Positions 39,891 through 48,888 of a DNA stretch of 64,000 bases are shown here, piece after piece. How positions within the stretch are numbered: position 1 is the stretch's first letter; each line of letters begins with the position of its first letter. Both the position numbers and the translations under genes were made by a program. The notes under the pieces were generated by a model. The model searched no databases and was not told the DNA's origin. It saw nothing but the letters and a program-made list of their open reading frames with translations. The stretch is taken from assembly GCF_000763315.1 (NCBI RefSeq), contig NZ_JPST01000003.1:124001-188000 (forward strand), in the 5' to 3' direction. This stretch comes from Thermoactinomyces daqus. Lineage in GTDB: Bacteria > Bacillota > Bacilli > Thermoactinomycetales > Thermoactinomycetaceae.

Positions 39891-40943
39891 TTATTTTGAT
39901 TTGTTTTTGATATTCTGTTCCCAGTAATTCATCAACTCTTGTTCTTTTGCCTGCACAAGTTTGAAATCAAGATCCATCGGCGTAATCTTGCTGTCCTTGA
40001 TCCACTCCGGCAATCCGGTCACGTCCGTGCGTGTCGGAATGCGATAATATTGTTCCGCCAAGTATCTCATCGACTCCTGCGTATTGACAAATTCATAAAA
40101 AGCCTCAGCGGCCTTTGGATGTTTTGCTCCCTTTATAATGGCGATTCCTTCAGTCAGAACAGGGGTTCCGCTTTTGGGAATCACGTAATCAAACGGGTAA
40201 TGTTTCTTTTCCTTCAGCATCACGGTATCCGGCATATCCCACACCGTAATGACTCCCTCACCGCGTGCGATCTGGTTGTACATAATTTCCGGATTGGCCG
40301 CATAGGAATGGGTATTGGCATCGAGTTTTCTCAGCCATTCATAGCCCTTTTGCGGGCTGTGATCCTGTTGCTCGAAACGATAAATCATCGCACTGAAAAT
40401 GGTGCGCATCGTCCCTGAGGCAAGCGGATAGCGGATAATGATTTTCCCTTTCCACTTGGGGTCGAGCAGGTCATCCCAGTCCTTCGGAGCTTCGGAAGGA
40501 GAGACCTTCTGTGAATTGTACATGATCACTTCCGGGGTTTGACTGGTTCCTGTCCAACTGTCATCCACAGCACGGAATTGCCTGGGCAACGCCTTGCTGT
40601 AAGAGGGATGATAGGGTTGAAGCAATCCTTCCTCCCTTGCCTTTTCAAACATGACCGACGGCGCTCCCCACCACACGTCCGCTTGTGGATTTTCCCTTTC
40701 CGACCGAACGCGGTCCAAAATCTCCTGCGGACCGATATCCAGCCACTCTACATCGACATGGGGATGCGCTTGTTCAAACCGTTTTTCAAACTCCTGCAAG
40801 ATCTCTTTGCCGTGGGGAGAGTAGACGACAACCTTTTCTTCCAAACCGCCTTTGTCGGCGGACGGAGGCGTGGTGGCCAAACAACCGGTCACAAACAGAA
40901 AAACGAGGGCACCGCTCAGCCAACAGCGCCATCTTTTCTTCAT
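39891..40943 (-). CDS. ABC importer substrate-binding lipoprotein, Fe3+/phosphonate type
   Basis: A 350-residue extracellular binding protein of the type 2 (SBP_bac, FbpA-like) class. Lipobox LFVTG-C at residue 20, then KVVVYSPHGKEILQEFEKRFEQ typical of this group, and ADVWWGAPSVMF. ATG 40943 has AGGAGGGG 5 bases upstream and gives a proper lipoprotein signal (MKKRWRCW...). The iron-binding Tyr pair of FbpA (YY near the C-terminus) occurs only as EQYYRIP, so iron is possible but an organic anion is equally likely given the lyase in the operon. Confidence 0.88.
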   Translation of the reverse strand: MKKRWRCWLSGALVFLFVTGCLATTPPSADKGGLEEKVVVYSPHGKEILQEFEKRFEQAHPHVDVEWLDIGPQEILDRVRSERENPQADVWWGAPSVMFEKAREEGLLQPYHPSYSKALPRQFRAVDDSWTGTSQTPEVIMYNSQKVSPSEAPKDWDDLLDPKWKGKIIIRYPLASGTMRTIFSAMIYRFEQQDHSPQKGYEWLRKLDANTHSYAANPEIMYNQIARGEGVITVWDMPDTVMLKEKKHYPFDYVIPKSGTPVLTEGIAIIKGAKHPKAAEAFYEFVNTQESMRYLAEQYYRIPTRTDVTGLPEWIKDSKITPMDLDFKLVQAKEQELMNYWEQNIKNKSK

Positions 40944-41017
40944 CAAACCCCTCCTTTTTCCTCCTTCATCATCCGCCAAAAACTTCCTCTCTACTTATAT
41001 TACACAAAAATACGATA

Positions 41018-41045
41018 ATTATGAAATAAAATACTAGTCAATCAA
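41018..41045 (-). promoter_or_regulatory. Candidate promoter of the importer-lyase operon
   Basis: Minus strand TTGATT, 16-base spacer, CATAAT, about 75 bases before the binding-protein start. The rest of the 320-base divergent gap (40944-41264) is A+T- and pyrimidine-rich with no gene or strong hairpin. Confidence 0.45.
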
Positions 41046-41264
41046 TTGTCGTGTTGGCTCAATCGCCTTTATGATCGATTTCCATTCTCTTTCTTTCTCT
41101 TCATTTCTTCGATTCCCGAATTTGAAAACGAAAACCGGCTTCTGGTTAAATAAATATACAGATAAAAATAAACTTTCATTCTATTTCACAAAATAAAGAT
41201 CAAGAAAACTGCTTTCACAACATCCCGGGTCAGGCAACCAATTTTAATCCGAGGAGGAAAAAGC

Positions 41265-43802
41265 ATGAAAATGTCACGCAAGCGGGTTTTGATCGCTCTG
41301 CTGCTCGTTTTCGTTCTGTTATTCCCCTTGGCCTCCCCCTCACGCTCCGTCGCGTTTTCCACTGCATCCGAACCGGATCAGGAACTGTGGAAAGCACTGC
41401 GTCCGCTCGACACCATCGTCAACTTTATGAACACCGGCGCTCACCCCGATGATGAGAACAGCGCTCTGCTCGCTTATCTGTCATTGGGTAAAGGGGTACG
41501 GACGATCAGTGTCCTGGCCAACCGCGGCGAAGGCGGTCAAAACGAGATCGGACCCGAACTCGGAAATGCACTGGGAATTATTCGCAGCCGCGAATTGCAG
41601 GAAGCCGCCAAAGTGCTGGATGTTCATCTGTTCATGCTGAGTGAAGACTTAAATGACCCGATCTATGACTTCGGTTTTTCCAAATCACCCGAAGAAACCT
41701 TGAAAAAATGGGGTGAAACCCTGACGTACGAACGGTTGATCCGCCGGATCCGCCAAGAGCGCCCGGATATTATCATGCCCTCTTTCCGCGATGTCCCGAC
41801 CGAACACGGCCATCATCGGGCGATCAGCGAACTGACGGTGCGCGCCTTTAAAGATGCCGCCGATCCCAGTGTTTTTCCCGAACAGATCAAAGCCGGGCTG
41901 AAACCCTGGCAAGTGAAAAAACTTTATCTGCCGGGAACAGACGGGCACGAAACGCTGCGCTTTAATGTCGGCGGAAAAGTCGATCCGGTATACGGACTCA
42001 CCTATCCCCAATTGGGAGAGGAATCACGCAAAAAACACAAAAGCCAGGGGATGGGGCGCGACCTGCCCGTGGCTGACCAGTATATCTCCCTGGAATTGAT
42101 CCGTTCTTCCGTCAGCGCAACCGGACCGGAGACGTCCCTGTTCGATTCACTGCCCTATGATTTTAAAAGTTACGCCAGCCAGGTAAAAGACCCGGCCCTG
42201 AAAACGACGTTAACTCATCTGCAAACCCAGTACGAACGAACCCAGAACGCCTATCCGAACAGGCCTGAGGTGACTGCCTCCGCTGTCAAGGCATTAAGCA
42301 TGACGCGAATGGCCAAGGAATTGGCTGCCCACGCCCCGTTAAATCACGAACAAAAAGATGACCTCTTGTACCGCCTGAACATCAAAGAACAGCAACTGCA
42401 ACATGTGATCACCATTGCCGCAGGCATCCAAACCCGCGTGACCCTCGACCGCGACGTCTGGACCCCAGGGTCCACCTCCACTGTCAAACTACAGCTGAAC
42501 AACAACGCCATTCATCAGGTCCGGATCCACCCCCTGCAACCCGCAGGCGGATGGAAATTCGCGATGAAGCCTTATCGAACCTTTCTCCCTTCCAAAGGAG
42601 AAATGACTGTTTCCTTTGCGATGACCGCTCCCGCCAATCCCGAATCGTATTTCCATCCCTATCATCCTCCGGTTCTGCAAGTGGATCTGTCTTACCTGAT
42701 CGGAGGACAAAAAGTGACCGAGCAAATTACCGCCGATCCGCTGACCTTTACACCCGCCCTGCTGCCGGATTGGGGGATCACACTCACCCCCGAAGCGAGC
42801 ATTCTGAATACGGAAGCGACACAACCTGAGCAAACGATTGCGATTAAAGTGACCAATTATAAAAACGGCCCCAGCCAGGGAACGATCTCTCTGGACTTGC
42901 CAAAAGGCTTCAAGGCAACTCCGGCAAAATGGAACGTGCAATTTGCCAAAGCGGATGAAACCAAAAACTTTACCGTCCGCATTCAGTCCACCGGGCCGTT
43001 AAAAGCTCAGCAATACCAGATTCCGGTCACCGCCGCCGTCGGCAACCACAAGTTCCATGCCCAGGTGGAACGCATCTCCTACCCTCACATCGGCACCAGC
43101 TACTACATCACCGATGCAGCCATCAAGTTGAATGCCTTTCCTCTCAAACTTGACCCGTCCTTAAACATCGGCTATGTGGACAGCGGCTTTGACGATGTTG
43201 CCGAACATTTGCGGCAAGCCGGGTTGCACGTGACAATGCTGACTGAGGATGACCTGAAAAACGGGGATTTAAGCGTATATGATACGATCGTCGTCGGGAT
43301 TCGCGCTTATCTGTCGCGGGATGACCTGCTGGCCAACAATCAGCGTCTTCTCGATTACGTAAAAAACGGCGGCCATGTGGTCATGCAATACCATAAGCCG
43401 ACCGACCGCTGGAAACCGGAGCTCGCTCCCTATCCGCTCACACCCGGCGATCCGCCAATCAACTGGCGGGTCACCGATGAAACGGCACCGGTCACCTTTT
43501 TAAAACCGGATCATCCCTTGTTGCAATGGCCCAATCCCATCACTTCCGCCGATTTTGACGGCTGGGTGCAAGAGAGGGCAGTCTATTTTCCCTCTGACTG
43601 GGACCGGCAGCACTATGTTCCCCTCTTCTCGATGGCTGATCCCGGGGAAAAACCGTTCGACAGCGGGCTGTTAGTGGCCGATTACGGGAAAGGCACCTAT
43701 CTGTACACCTCCATGGTCTGGTATCGGGAAATCCAGAATCAGGTACCCGGTGCTTACCGGATGTTTGTCAACATGGTCAGTTATCCAAAAGGAAAACACT
43801 GA
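41265..43802 (+). CDS. Large secreted PIG-L/LmbE-type deacetylase-like protein
   Basis: An 845-residue exported protein. Signal peptide to about residue 30; PIG-L domain at ~50-280 with the zinc motif AHPDDE (59-64), NRGEGGQNEIG, and the downstream HGHHRAI His ligands. The middle (~380-620) is beta-rich, resembling NEW3/Ig-like domains. The C-terminal ~200 residues (LNIGYVDSGFDDVAEHLRQAGLHVT, VKNGGHVVMQYHKP) have a GATase-1/ThuA-like fold. PIG-L enzymes deacetylate N-acetylglucosamine-containing glycans or thiols; the architecture suggests an extracellular polysaccharide substrate. GAGGAGG lies 8 bases before the ATG. It is a single gene with its own terminator. Confidence 0.88.
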   Translation: MKMSRKRVLIALLLVFVLLFPLASPSRSVAFSTASEPDQELWKALRPLDTIVNFMNTGAHPDDENSALLAYLSLGKGVRTISVLANRGEGGQNEIGPELGNALGIIRSRELQEAAKVLDVHLFMLSEDLNDPIYDFGFSKSPEETLKKWGETLTYERLIRRIRQERPDIIMPSFRDVPTEHGHHRAISELTVRAFKDAADPSVFPEQIKAGLKPWQVKKLYLPGTDGHETLRFNVGGKVDPVYGLTYPQLGEESRKKHKSQGMGRDLPVADQYISLELIRSSVSATGPETSLFDSLPYDFKSYASQVKDPALKTTLTHLQTQYERTQNAYPNRPEVTASAVKALSMTRMAKELAAHAPLNHEQKDDLLYRLNIKEQQLQHVITIAAGIQTRVTLDRDVWTPGSTSTVKLQLNNNAIHQVRIHPLQPAGGWKFAMKPYRTFLPSKGEMTVSFAMTAPANPESYFHPYHPPVLQVDLSYLIGGQKVTEQITADPLTFTPALLPDWGITLTPEASILNTEATQPEQTIAIKVTNYKNGPSQGTISLDLPKGFKATPAKWNVQFAKADETKNFTVRIQSTGPLKAQQYQIPVTAAVGNHKFHAQVERISYPHIGTSYYITDAAIKLNAFPLKLDPSLNIGYVDSGFDDVAEHLRQAGLHVTMLTEDDLKNGDLSVYDTIVVGIRAYLSRDDLLANNQRLLDYVKNGGHVVMQYHKPTDRWKPELAPYPLTPGDPPINWRVTDETAPVTFLKPDHPLLQWPNPITSADFDGWVQERAVYFPSDWDRQHYVPLFSMADPGEKPFDSGLLVADYGKGTYLYTSMVWYREIQNQVPGAYRMFVNMVSYPKGKH

Positions 43803-43810
43803 CACAGAAA

Positions 43811-43849
43811 AAAGGGGGTCTCCCGCGCTTCGGGAGACTCCCTTTGTCA
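43811..43849 (+). terminator. Terminator of the PIG-L gene
   Basis: Stem AAAGGGGGTCTCCC (43811-43824) with GGGAGACTCCCTTT (43832-43845), one mismatch, 7-base loop. Confidence 0.8.
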
Positions 43850-43877
43850 TGTTTACAACACGGCGGAAAAACACTAC

Positions 43878-44312
43878 TCAATAACCCTGCTCCTTAAAAA
43901 ACCGCAGCTGCTTTCCGATGGGCAATCCTGCGAGCGGAACCACCACAGGAATCGTTTCAGGAAACAACTCAATTAAAAAAGTGCGATAATCCTCCCCGGC
44001 ATAAAAAGCAACCAACTCGATCTCTTCCCAGGCGATCGACTGTTTGCGCAGTTGATCGAGCAGTTGAATATGAACGCGCACTGCCCAATCCCGGCGCTGT
44101 GACGCACTTAACTGGCGCATCGCCCGGTCAAAAGGGGCAATCATCTGCTTTTCATGCAACAACCCGTAGTGGGCGGAAAGAATATAGACTTGGTCATAAT
44201 GATCTTTGCAATAGGAAAAAGCTTTGCGAAACAGCGCGGAAGTAAACATTTCGCAGGCGGGGCAGCGAATCTCCCTTTTCATTTTCGAGCAGCTGACAAA
44301 AGCGATTTTCAT
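43878..44312 (-). CDS. DUF6884-type small protein
   Basis: A 144-residue cytosolic protein. MKIAFVSCSKMK at the start, a CPACEMF motif, the diagnostic YILSAHYGLL and a C-terminal VPLAGLPIGKQLRFF match the DUF6884 family. Such domains recur in defence-related or nucleoside-related contexts but no activity is established. The ribosome site is weak (GAGGGG 13 bases before the ATG). It is a single gene between a convergent PIG-L gene and the proBA operon. Confidence 0.75.
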   Translation of the reverse strand: MKIAFVSCSKMKREIRCPACEMFTSALFRKAFSYCKDHYDQVYILSAHYGLLHEKQMIAPFDRAMRQLSASQRRDWAVRVHIQLLDQLRKQSIAWEEIELVAFYAGEDYRTFLIELFPETIPVVVPLAGLPIGKQLRFFKEQGY

Positions 44313-44497
44313 AGAAGAGGATTCCCCTCATCTTTGGTTTTAACGGAGAAAGTACAAGCGCGTCATCGGAGATCAGCCCGGTATTTGTCTCATCAACATT
44401 CCCGGAAAAATCGACAGACTAATCCTATTATATATTTATTTTAAAAACAATCACACTTGATGTTCACAATCCGGTCTCAGTCCGGCCGTATGTGTCA

Positions 44498-44532
44498 CAG
44501 AAAAAATTCCGCCGCTTCTTTGCGACGGAATT
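44498..44532 (-). terminator. Terminator of proBA
   Basis: Stem AATTCCGCCGC (44505-44515) with GCGACGGAATT (44522-44532), one mismatch, followed on the minus strand by TTTTTTCTG. Confidence 0.85.
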
Positions 44533-44543
44533 CCGCTGCTCAG

Positions 44544-45813
44544 CTACTCTCTCACTTGCCCGGTTCCGTGGATCCGGTATTTATAACTGGTTAATTCCTT
44601 CAGTCCCATCGGTCCCCGCGCATGCAACTTTTGCGTGGAAATGCCGATTTCCGCTCCATAGCCAAACTCAAAGCCGTCGGTAAAGCGGGTGGATGCATTA
44701 TGGTACACCGCAGCAGCATCCACCTGTGCCAGAAACGCTTTCGCCGCTTCGTTGTCTTCGGTCACAATCGCTTCCGAATGGCGGGTGCCAAACTTTTACT
44801 GCTTCTTCCAGTCCGGATACCACTTTCACCGCCAGCGTCAGATCGAGAAATTCGGTCGCATAATCCGCCTCCGAAGCGGGCACCAGTTTTAATCCCGGAG
44901 TGTGGCGCAGAATTTCGCATGTCTTTTCGCATCCACGCAGTTCAACGCCTTTTTCAGCCAGATCCCTGCTTGCTTGCGGGAGCCAGACAGGAGCGATCGC
45001 TTCGTCGACCAATACGGTCTCGATGCTGTTGCACACCGATGGCCTTCCGGTTTTGGCATTGACAACAATTCGGGTGGCCCGCTCCGGATCAGCCGCCTGA
45101 TGGACATAGACGTGGCAGTTGCCCACTCCCGTCTCAATCACGGGAACCAGCGCATTTTGGATGACGCGCTGAATCAATCCGGCTCCCCCGCGCGGAATGG
45201 CCAAGTCGACCGTATTTTTGGCGCGAATGAGAAAATCGACCGTCTCCCGTTCCGGGCGGTCAATAAACTGAATCGCCTCCGGGGGCACGTTCGACTGGCG
45301 CAACCCTTTTGTCAATGCTTCGATCAGGGCATGATTGGAGCGAAGCGCTTCTTTTCCCCCGCGCAAAACCACGGCATTTCCCGTTTTCAGGGCCAGCCCG
45401 GCCGCATCGACGGTAACGTTGGGCCTCGATTCATACACCATGGCAATGACCCCGAAAGGAACGCGCACCTTCTCCACTTTCAGCCCGTTTGGCCGCTGGA
45501 AGGTTTCCAGCACCTCTCCCACCGGATCATCCAGTTCGACAATCTGCCTGAGACCTTCGATCATCTCCAGCAAACGGGATTCGTTCAAGCGTAACCGATC
45601 CAGCTTACCCTCCGGCGTTCCTGCTGCTCTGGCCGCCTGGATATCTTTTTGGTTTGCCATAAGGATTCTCTCCCGTTCCCGCCACAGTGTATCTGCCATC
45701 TCAAGGAGTGCCTCATTTTTCTCCTCGGTGGTGCAAAGAACCAGCTTTCGGGAGGCCTGTTTAGCTCTCTCCGTCTTTTCAATCACATAACGCTGCAATT
45801 CATTTTGTGTCAT
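44544..45813 (-). pseudogene. proA: Gamma-glutamyl phosphate reductase, frameshifted
   Basis: ProA makes glutamate-5-semialdehyde, the second step of proline synthesis. Residues 1-~350 read correctly in one frame, with the catalytic Cys region (TGRPSVCNSIETVLVDE) and [10 protein letters not shown]; the remaining ~80 ([20 protein letters not shown] to the TGQVRE end) lie in another frame. The break is at ~44788-44798. Comparison with the usual [18 protein letters not shown] suggests about 11 bases are missing there, not a single-base slip. ATG 45813 overlaps the proB stop. Unless this is an assembly error, the operon cannot make proline. Confidence 0.88.
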
Positions 45814-46919
45814 CACTGATTCCCCTCTTTCACAAGAATCACCAGTGCATCCCGATGGATGACGACCGGATAGTGGCTTTGCTTTTTCTCCACTTTTTTT
45901 CTCTCCAGAAGCAACCGCAAATCAAAGCTGGAGAAATGGACGATTCCCTTGCCGATCTCCTCTCCGTCTGCTTTCCTGATCGCAACAGCCGCACCTTCCA
46001 AAAACTCCCCACTCACCTTTTCCACCCCCGCGAGGAGGAGGCTGCCATAACCATCGATCAAAGCCTCAGCAGCACCTGCATCGACGGTGACACTTCCTTC
46101 CACTCTCGTGCCGTAGGCGAGCCAGGACTTTTTTCCCGAGAGACGGTGGTGGGGAAAAAACCGCGTCCCCACCTGTTGCCGGGAAACGATTTTCGTTAAT
46201 ACGTCCGGCTCCTGACTTGATGCGATAAAGGTCTCAATCCCCGACTGCGTGGCAATTTCGGCTGCTGCCAGCTTGGTCTGCATGCCGCCGGTTCCAACCC
46301 GGCTGATGCTTTGACCCGCCATCGCTTTTAAACCGGGCGTAATCTCCGTCACTTCAGAAATCCGCCGCGCATTCGGGTCCCGGGCCGGATTGGATGTATA
46401 CAATCCGTCGATGTCTGTCAGCATCACAAGCGCATCCGCCTCCGCCACCAACGCAACAAGGCTGCCCAGCGTATCGTTATCGCCAAAGCGGATTTCATCC
46501 ACTGCCACGGTGTCATTCTCATTGACAATGGGCAAAATGCCCCGGCGCAGCAAGGTTTCAACCGTATTCCGAATATGGATGTACCGCTTGCGATCCTCCA
46601 CATCCGCACGTGTCAGCAAAAGCTGGGCGATCTGAATCTGTTCGGCCGCGAAGAGCTGCTGGTACATCCCGATTAAAATGCCTTGTCCCACTGCAGCAGC
46701 GGCTTGTTTTTCGGGAATGGTAATCTGTGCACGCGACCAGCCCAGTCTTTCCAATCCGGCAGCGACGGCTCCGGATGAAACCAGGATCAATTCCATCCCC
46801 TGCCGGATCAGACTTGCCATTTGCGCTGTCAAGCTTTTCATTTTCTCTTGTGATATTTTTCCGCCGGCTTCCGTTATGCTGCTCGATCCCACCTTTATGA
46901 CCATGCGTTTTCCCTGCAA
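45813..46919 (-). CDS. proB: Glutamate 5-kinase
   Basis: First enzyme of proline synthesis, phosphorylating glutamate. An amino acid kinase domain (MVIKVGSSSITEAGGKI; ILVSSGAVAAG; IPIVNENDTVAVDEIRFGDNDTLGSLVA) is followed by a PUA domain (~275-368). It is intact, 368 residues from the chosen start. TTG 46919 (MQGKRMVIKVGSSS) has AAGGTGG 8 bases upstream; ATG 46904 is the alternative. Controlled by a T-box leader (47011-47262) and overlaps proA. Confidence 0.93.
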   Translation of the reverse strand: MQGKRMVIKVGSSSITEAGGKISQEKMKSLTAQMASLIRQGMELILVSSGAVAAGLERLGWSRAQITIPEKQAAAAVGQGILIGMYQQLFAAEQIQIAQLLLTRADVEDRKRYIHIRNTVETLLRRGILPIVNENDTVAVDEIRFGDNDTLGSLVALVAEADALVMLTDIDGLYTSNPARDPNARRISEVTEITPGLKAMAGQSISRVGTGGMQTKLAAAEIATQSGIETFIASSQEPDVLTKIVSRQQVGTRFFPHHRLSGKKSWLAYGTRVEGSVTVDAGAAEALIDGYGSLLLAGVEKVSGEFLEGAAVAIRKADGEEIGKGIVHFSSFDLRLLLERKKVEKKQSHYPVVIHRDALVILVKEGNQ

Positions 46920-47010
46920 GGATACCACCACCTTCAACCATTTTTATCGAAAATATTCCTCTCTTTTGCGGCAAGCCCCGGATGAAACTCAGTCAAATCG
47001 GAAACTTTCA

Positions 47011-47262
47011 CAGTAAAAAAGAAAAGAACCCCTCATCCCCAGAAGGACGAAAGGTTCTTTCGCGGTACCACCTTCATTGGCAAATCCGCCCAGCAGCAGC
47101 GGATCGCCCACTCGAACCGATAACGGCGGTAACCGTCCCGCTTTTCACGGGAAGCTCAGGAGGCGGGGTTCAGCCCGGGCGGCGGCAGATTCTTCCAGCC
47201 TCTGAAATCTGCTCTCTGGGCGCCGGAACCAAGCTTACTCACTCCATCATTGCGTCAACCGA
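47011..47262 (-). promoter_or_regulatory. T-box riboswitch upstream of proBA
   Basis: The conserved T-box AAGGTGGTACCGCG is at 47061-47074 (minus strand). It is followed by a terminator hairpin (47024-47030 with 47053-47059, AGAACC/GGTTCT core) and a run of T. Upstream is a long stem I with the AGTAAG element near its 5' base and a 3' arm GAACCCCGCC. The CCC after GAA is a plausible proline specifier codon, which agrees with proB downstream; the exact specifier is inferred. Confidence 0.9.
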
Positions 47263-47279
47263 TCCATTATATAGAATTG

Positions 47280-47308
47280 TTTATAACCGAAAAGACCATG
47301 CCTGTCAA
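47280..47308 (-). promoter_or_regulatory. Sigma-A promoter of the proBA T-box transcript
   Basis: Minus strand perfect TTGACA (47303-47308), 17-base spacer, TATAAA (47280-47285), lying just after the stop of the upstream MFS gene. Confidence 0.75.
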
Positions 47309-47318
47309 CGATTTTTTC

Positions 47319-48575
47319 TCAATACCCGCGTTTCGCCAGAATCAGCCCGCTGATGCCGCCGATCAGGGCGAAGATGATCAGGTAGGAAAAACCGACATTA
47401 AACGAAAGGCCGAGAATATACGTCCCCACCGCAGCGATGATGTTTTCCAACCCGTTTAACAGCCCTGCGCCGATTCCGACATTTTGGCTGGGAAACATGC
47501 GTTGCAGCGAACTCCAAATCGTGGGTAAAACCACGCCGTTCATCGCGGCCGATACGGAGATGAGCAGCATCGCCAGCACGAGATTATCCGTATGCGTTCC
47601 CAAAAAGAGCCCCACACCGGCAATGATGGTTCCAATCCCGGCAAAGATGGAACGTTTCATCAGGCGGTCGCTGGCAACAGCGGTCAAAATAATGGCAATT
47701 GTCATCAAGATATAGGGCAGCATGTACCAAAATCCGGTCATATGAAGGGAAAGATGGCGCACCTTCATCAGATAGGAGGGAAGCCAGAATAAAATTCCGT
47801 AAAAGACCGTCGCCATCCCCGACCAGTTGATCAAAAGCAGCCAAAAATCCGCTTTTCTTAAAACATCGCCGACACCCACGCTGGAGGCGCTTTCATCCTT
47901 GCGCCCCTTTTGAATATAGGCGAGCTCCTCCGCGGAAACAAAACGGCTTTCCTCCGGCCGGTCCTTCGCAATACTCCAAAGAATCGGGGCCATGATGATG
48001 ATCCCGATGACAGCCATCACGATAAACGGGGTTTTCCATGTGCCAGTTGACAGGATGAGCCAGGTCACAAACGGCCCGGTGATAATCGGCCCCATCGTCA
48101 GCCCGAATTCCCAGAACATGTTTGCGCGAGCCCGTTCATGGGACGGGAACCACTCTTTGACCCACTTTGAGTTGAGCGGCCAGTGCATCCCTTCCCCCAA
48201 CCCCAGGAGAACCCGTGAAAAAACGAGCGCCAATGAACTCCAGACAAAACCGGTGAACAAGGTCATGAGCGACCACCAGATCAGCGCGAACAAGGCGACT
48301 TTTCTCGGCCCGAAGCGATCACCCAGGTAACCGCCGAACAGATTGGACAATCCGTACATAAAGAGAAACAGGCTATTGGCAAGAGCGAGTGCACTCTCCG
48401 TGACCACTCCGTCCTTGACCATCTCGGGACCGGCGATGGAAATATTGGTCCGGTCGATGTAGGAGATTAAGAGCAAAACCCATAAGCAAACGGCAAACCA
48501 CCAGCGAAAATTCATTTGTCTCACTTTTTTCGCACCATGATTCTCTTTCACAGCTTGATTTTGTGATGCAGACAA
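47319..48575 (-). CDS. MFS transporter of the anion:cation symporter (ACS) family
   Basis: A 418-residue 12-span transporter like hexuronate, glucarate and galactonate permeases: SYIDRTNISIAGPEMVKDG in span 1, YLGDRFGPRKV (motif A) and LLGLGEGMHWPLNSKWVKEWFP. TTG 48575 is chosen: AAGGGGG lies 8 bases upstream; another TTG three codons earlier touches that site. It may import a sugar acid such as galactonate used by the operon at 24-28 kb, but no direct link is visible. The proBA promoter begins right after its stop codon. Confidence 0.88.
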   Translation of the reverse strand: MSASQNQAVKENHGAKKVRQMNFRWWFAVCLWVLLLISYIDRTNISIAGPEMVKDGVVTESALALANSLFLFMYGLSNLFGGYLGDRFGPRKVALFALIWWSLMTLFTGFVWSSLALVFSRVLLGLGEGMHWPLNSKWVKEWFPSHERARANMFWEFGLTMGPIITGPFVTWLILSTGTWKTPFIVMAVIGIIIMAPILWSIAKDRPEESRFVSAEELAYIQKGRKDESASSVGVGDVLRKADFWLLLINWSGMATVFYGILFWLPSYLMKVRHLSLHMTGFWYMLPYILMTIAIILTAVASDRLMKRSIFAGIGTIIAGVGLFLGTHTDNLVLAMLLISVSAAMNGVVLPTIWSSLQRMFPSQNVGIGAGLLNGLENIIAAVGTYILGLSFNVGFSYLIIFALIGGISGLILAKRGY

Positions 48576-48668
48576 ACTGGTCAACCCCCTTCTTGAGCTG
48601 GTTAACTGACCGCGGGCAACAAAGACAATTCCCCATATACAAAAATATTCCTATTATCTAATAATTTA

Positions 48669-48698
48669 ATCGTATTGAAAAACACCATTCATTGTCAA
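48669..48698 (-). promoter_or_regulatory. Candidate promoter of the ACS transporter
   Basis: Minus strand TTGACA (48693-48698), 18-base spacer, TACGAT. The -35 lies inside an 11-base palindrome CATTGTCAATG (48690-48700), a possible operator. The rest of the ~310-base gap (48576-48888) holds only the terminator at 48801-48826. Confidence 0.4.
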
Positions 48699-48796
48699 TG
48701 TTTTCCCGCTCCATTCCCCGTTCACTCATTTCGTTGACATGTGTGGCAGAAATGGAAGGTAGGAGGCTCCATGATCCGGAAAACGATCAATATTAC

Positions 48797-48826
48797 GAGA
48801 AAACCTCCCCCATCCGGAGGAGGTTT
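48797..48826 (-). terminator. Terminator of the radical SAM gene
   Basis: Stem AAACCTCC (48801-48808) with GGAGGTTT (48819-48826) plus inner C/G pairs, followed by TTTTCTCG on the minus strand, about 60 bases after the stop. Confidence 0.65.
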
Positions 48827-48888
48827 CGTCTTAATGCGAATGTGAAAACAAAGCCTTTCCGCTTTTTCGCTTGCCCCGGAACGAACGT

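Noticed and set aside
38668-39927. 419-codon plus-strand open frame opposite the ABC ATPase
   Set aside because: The minus strand holds all ABC ATPase motifs; the plus frame has none.
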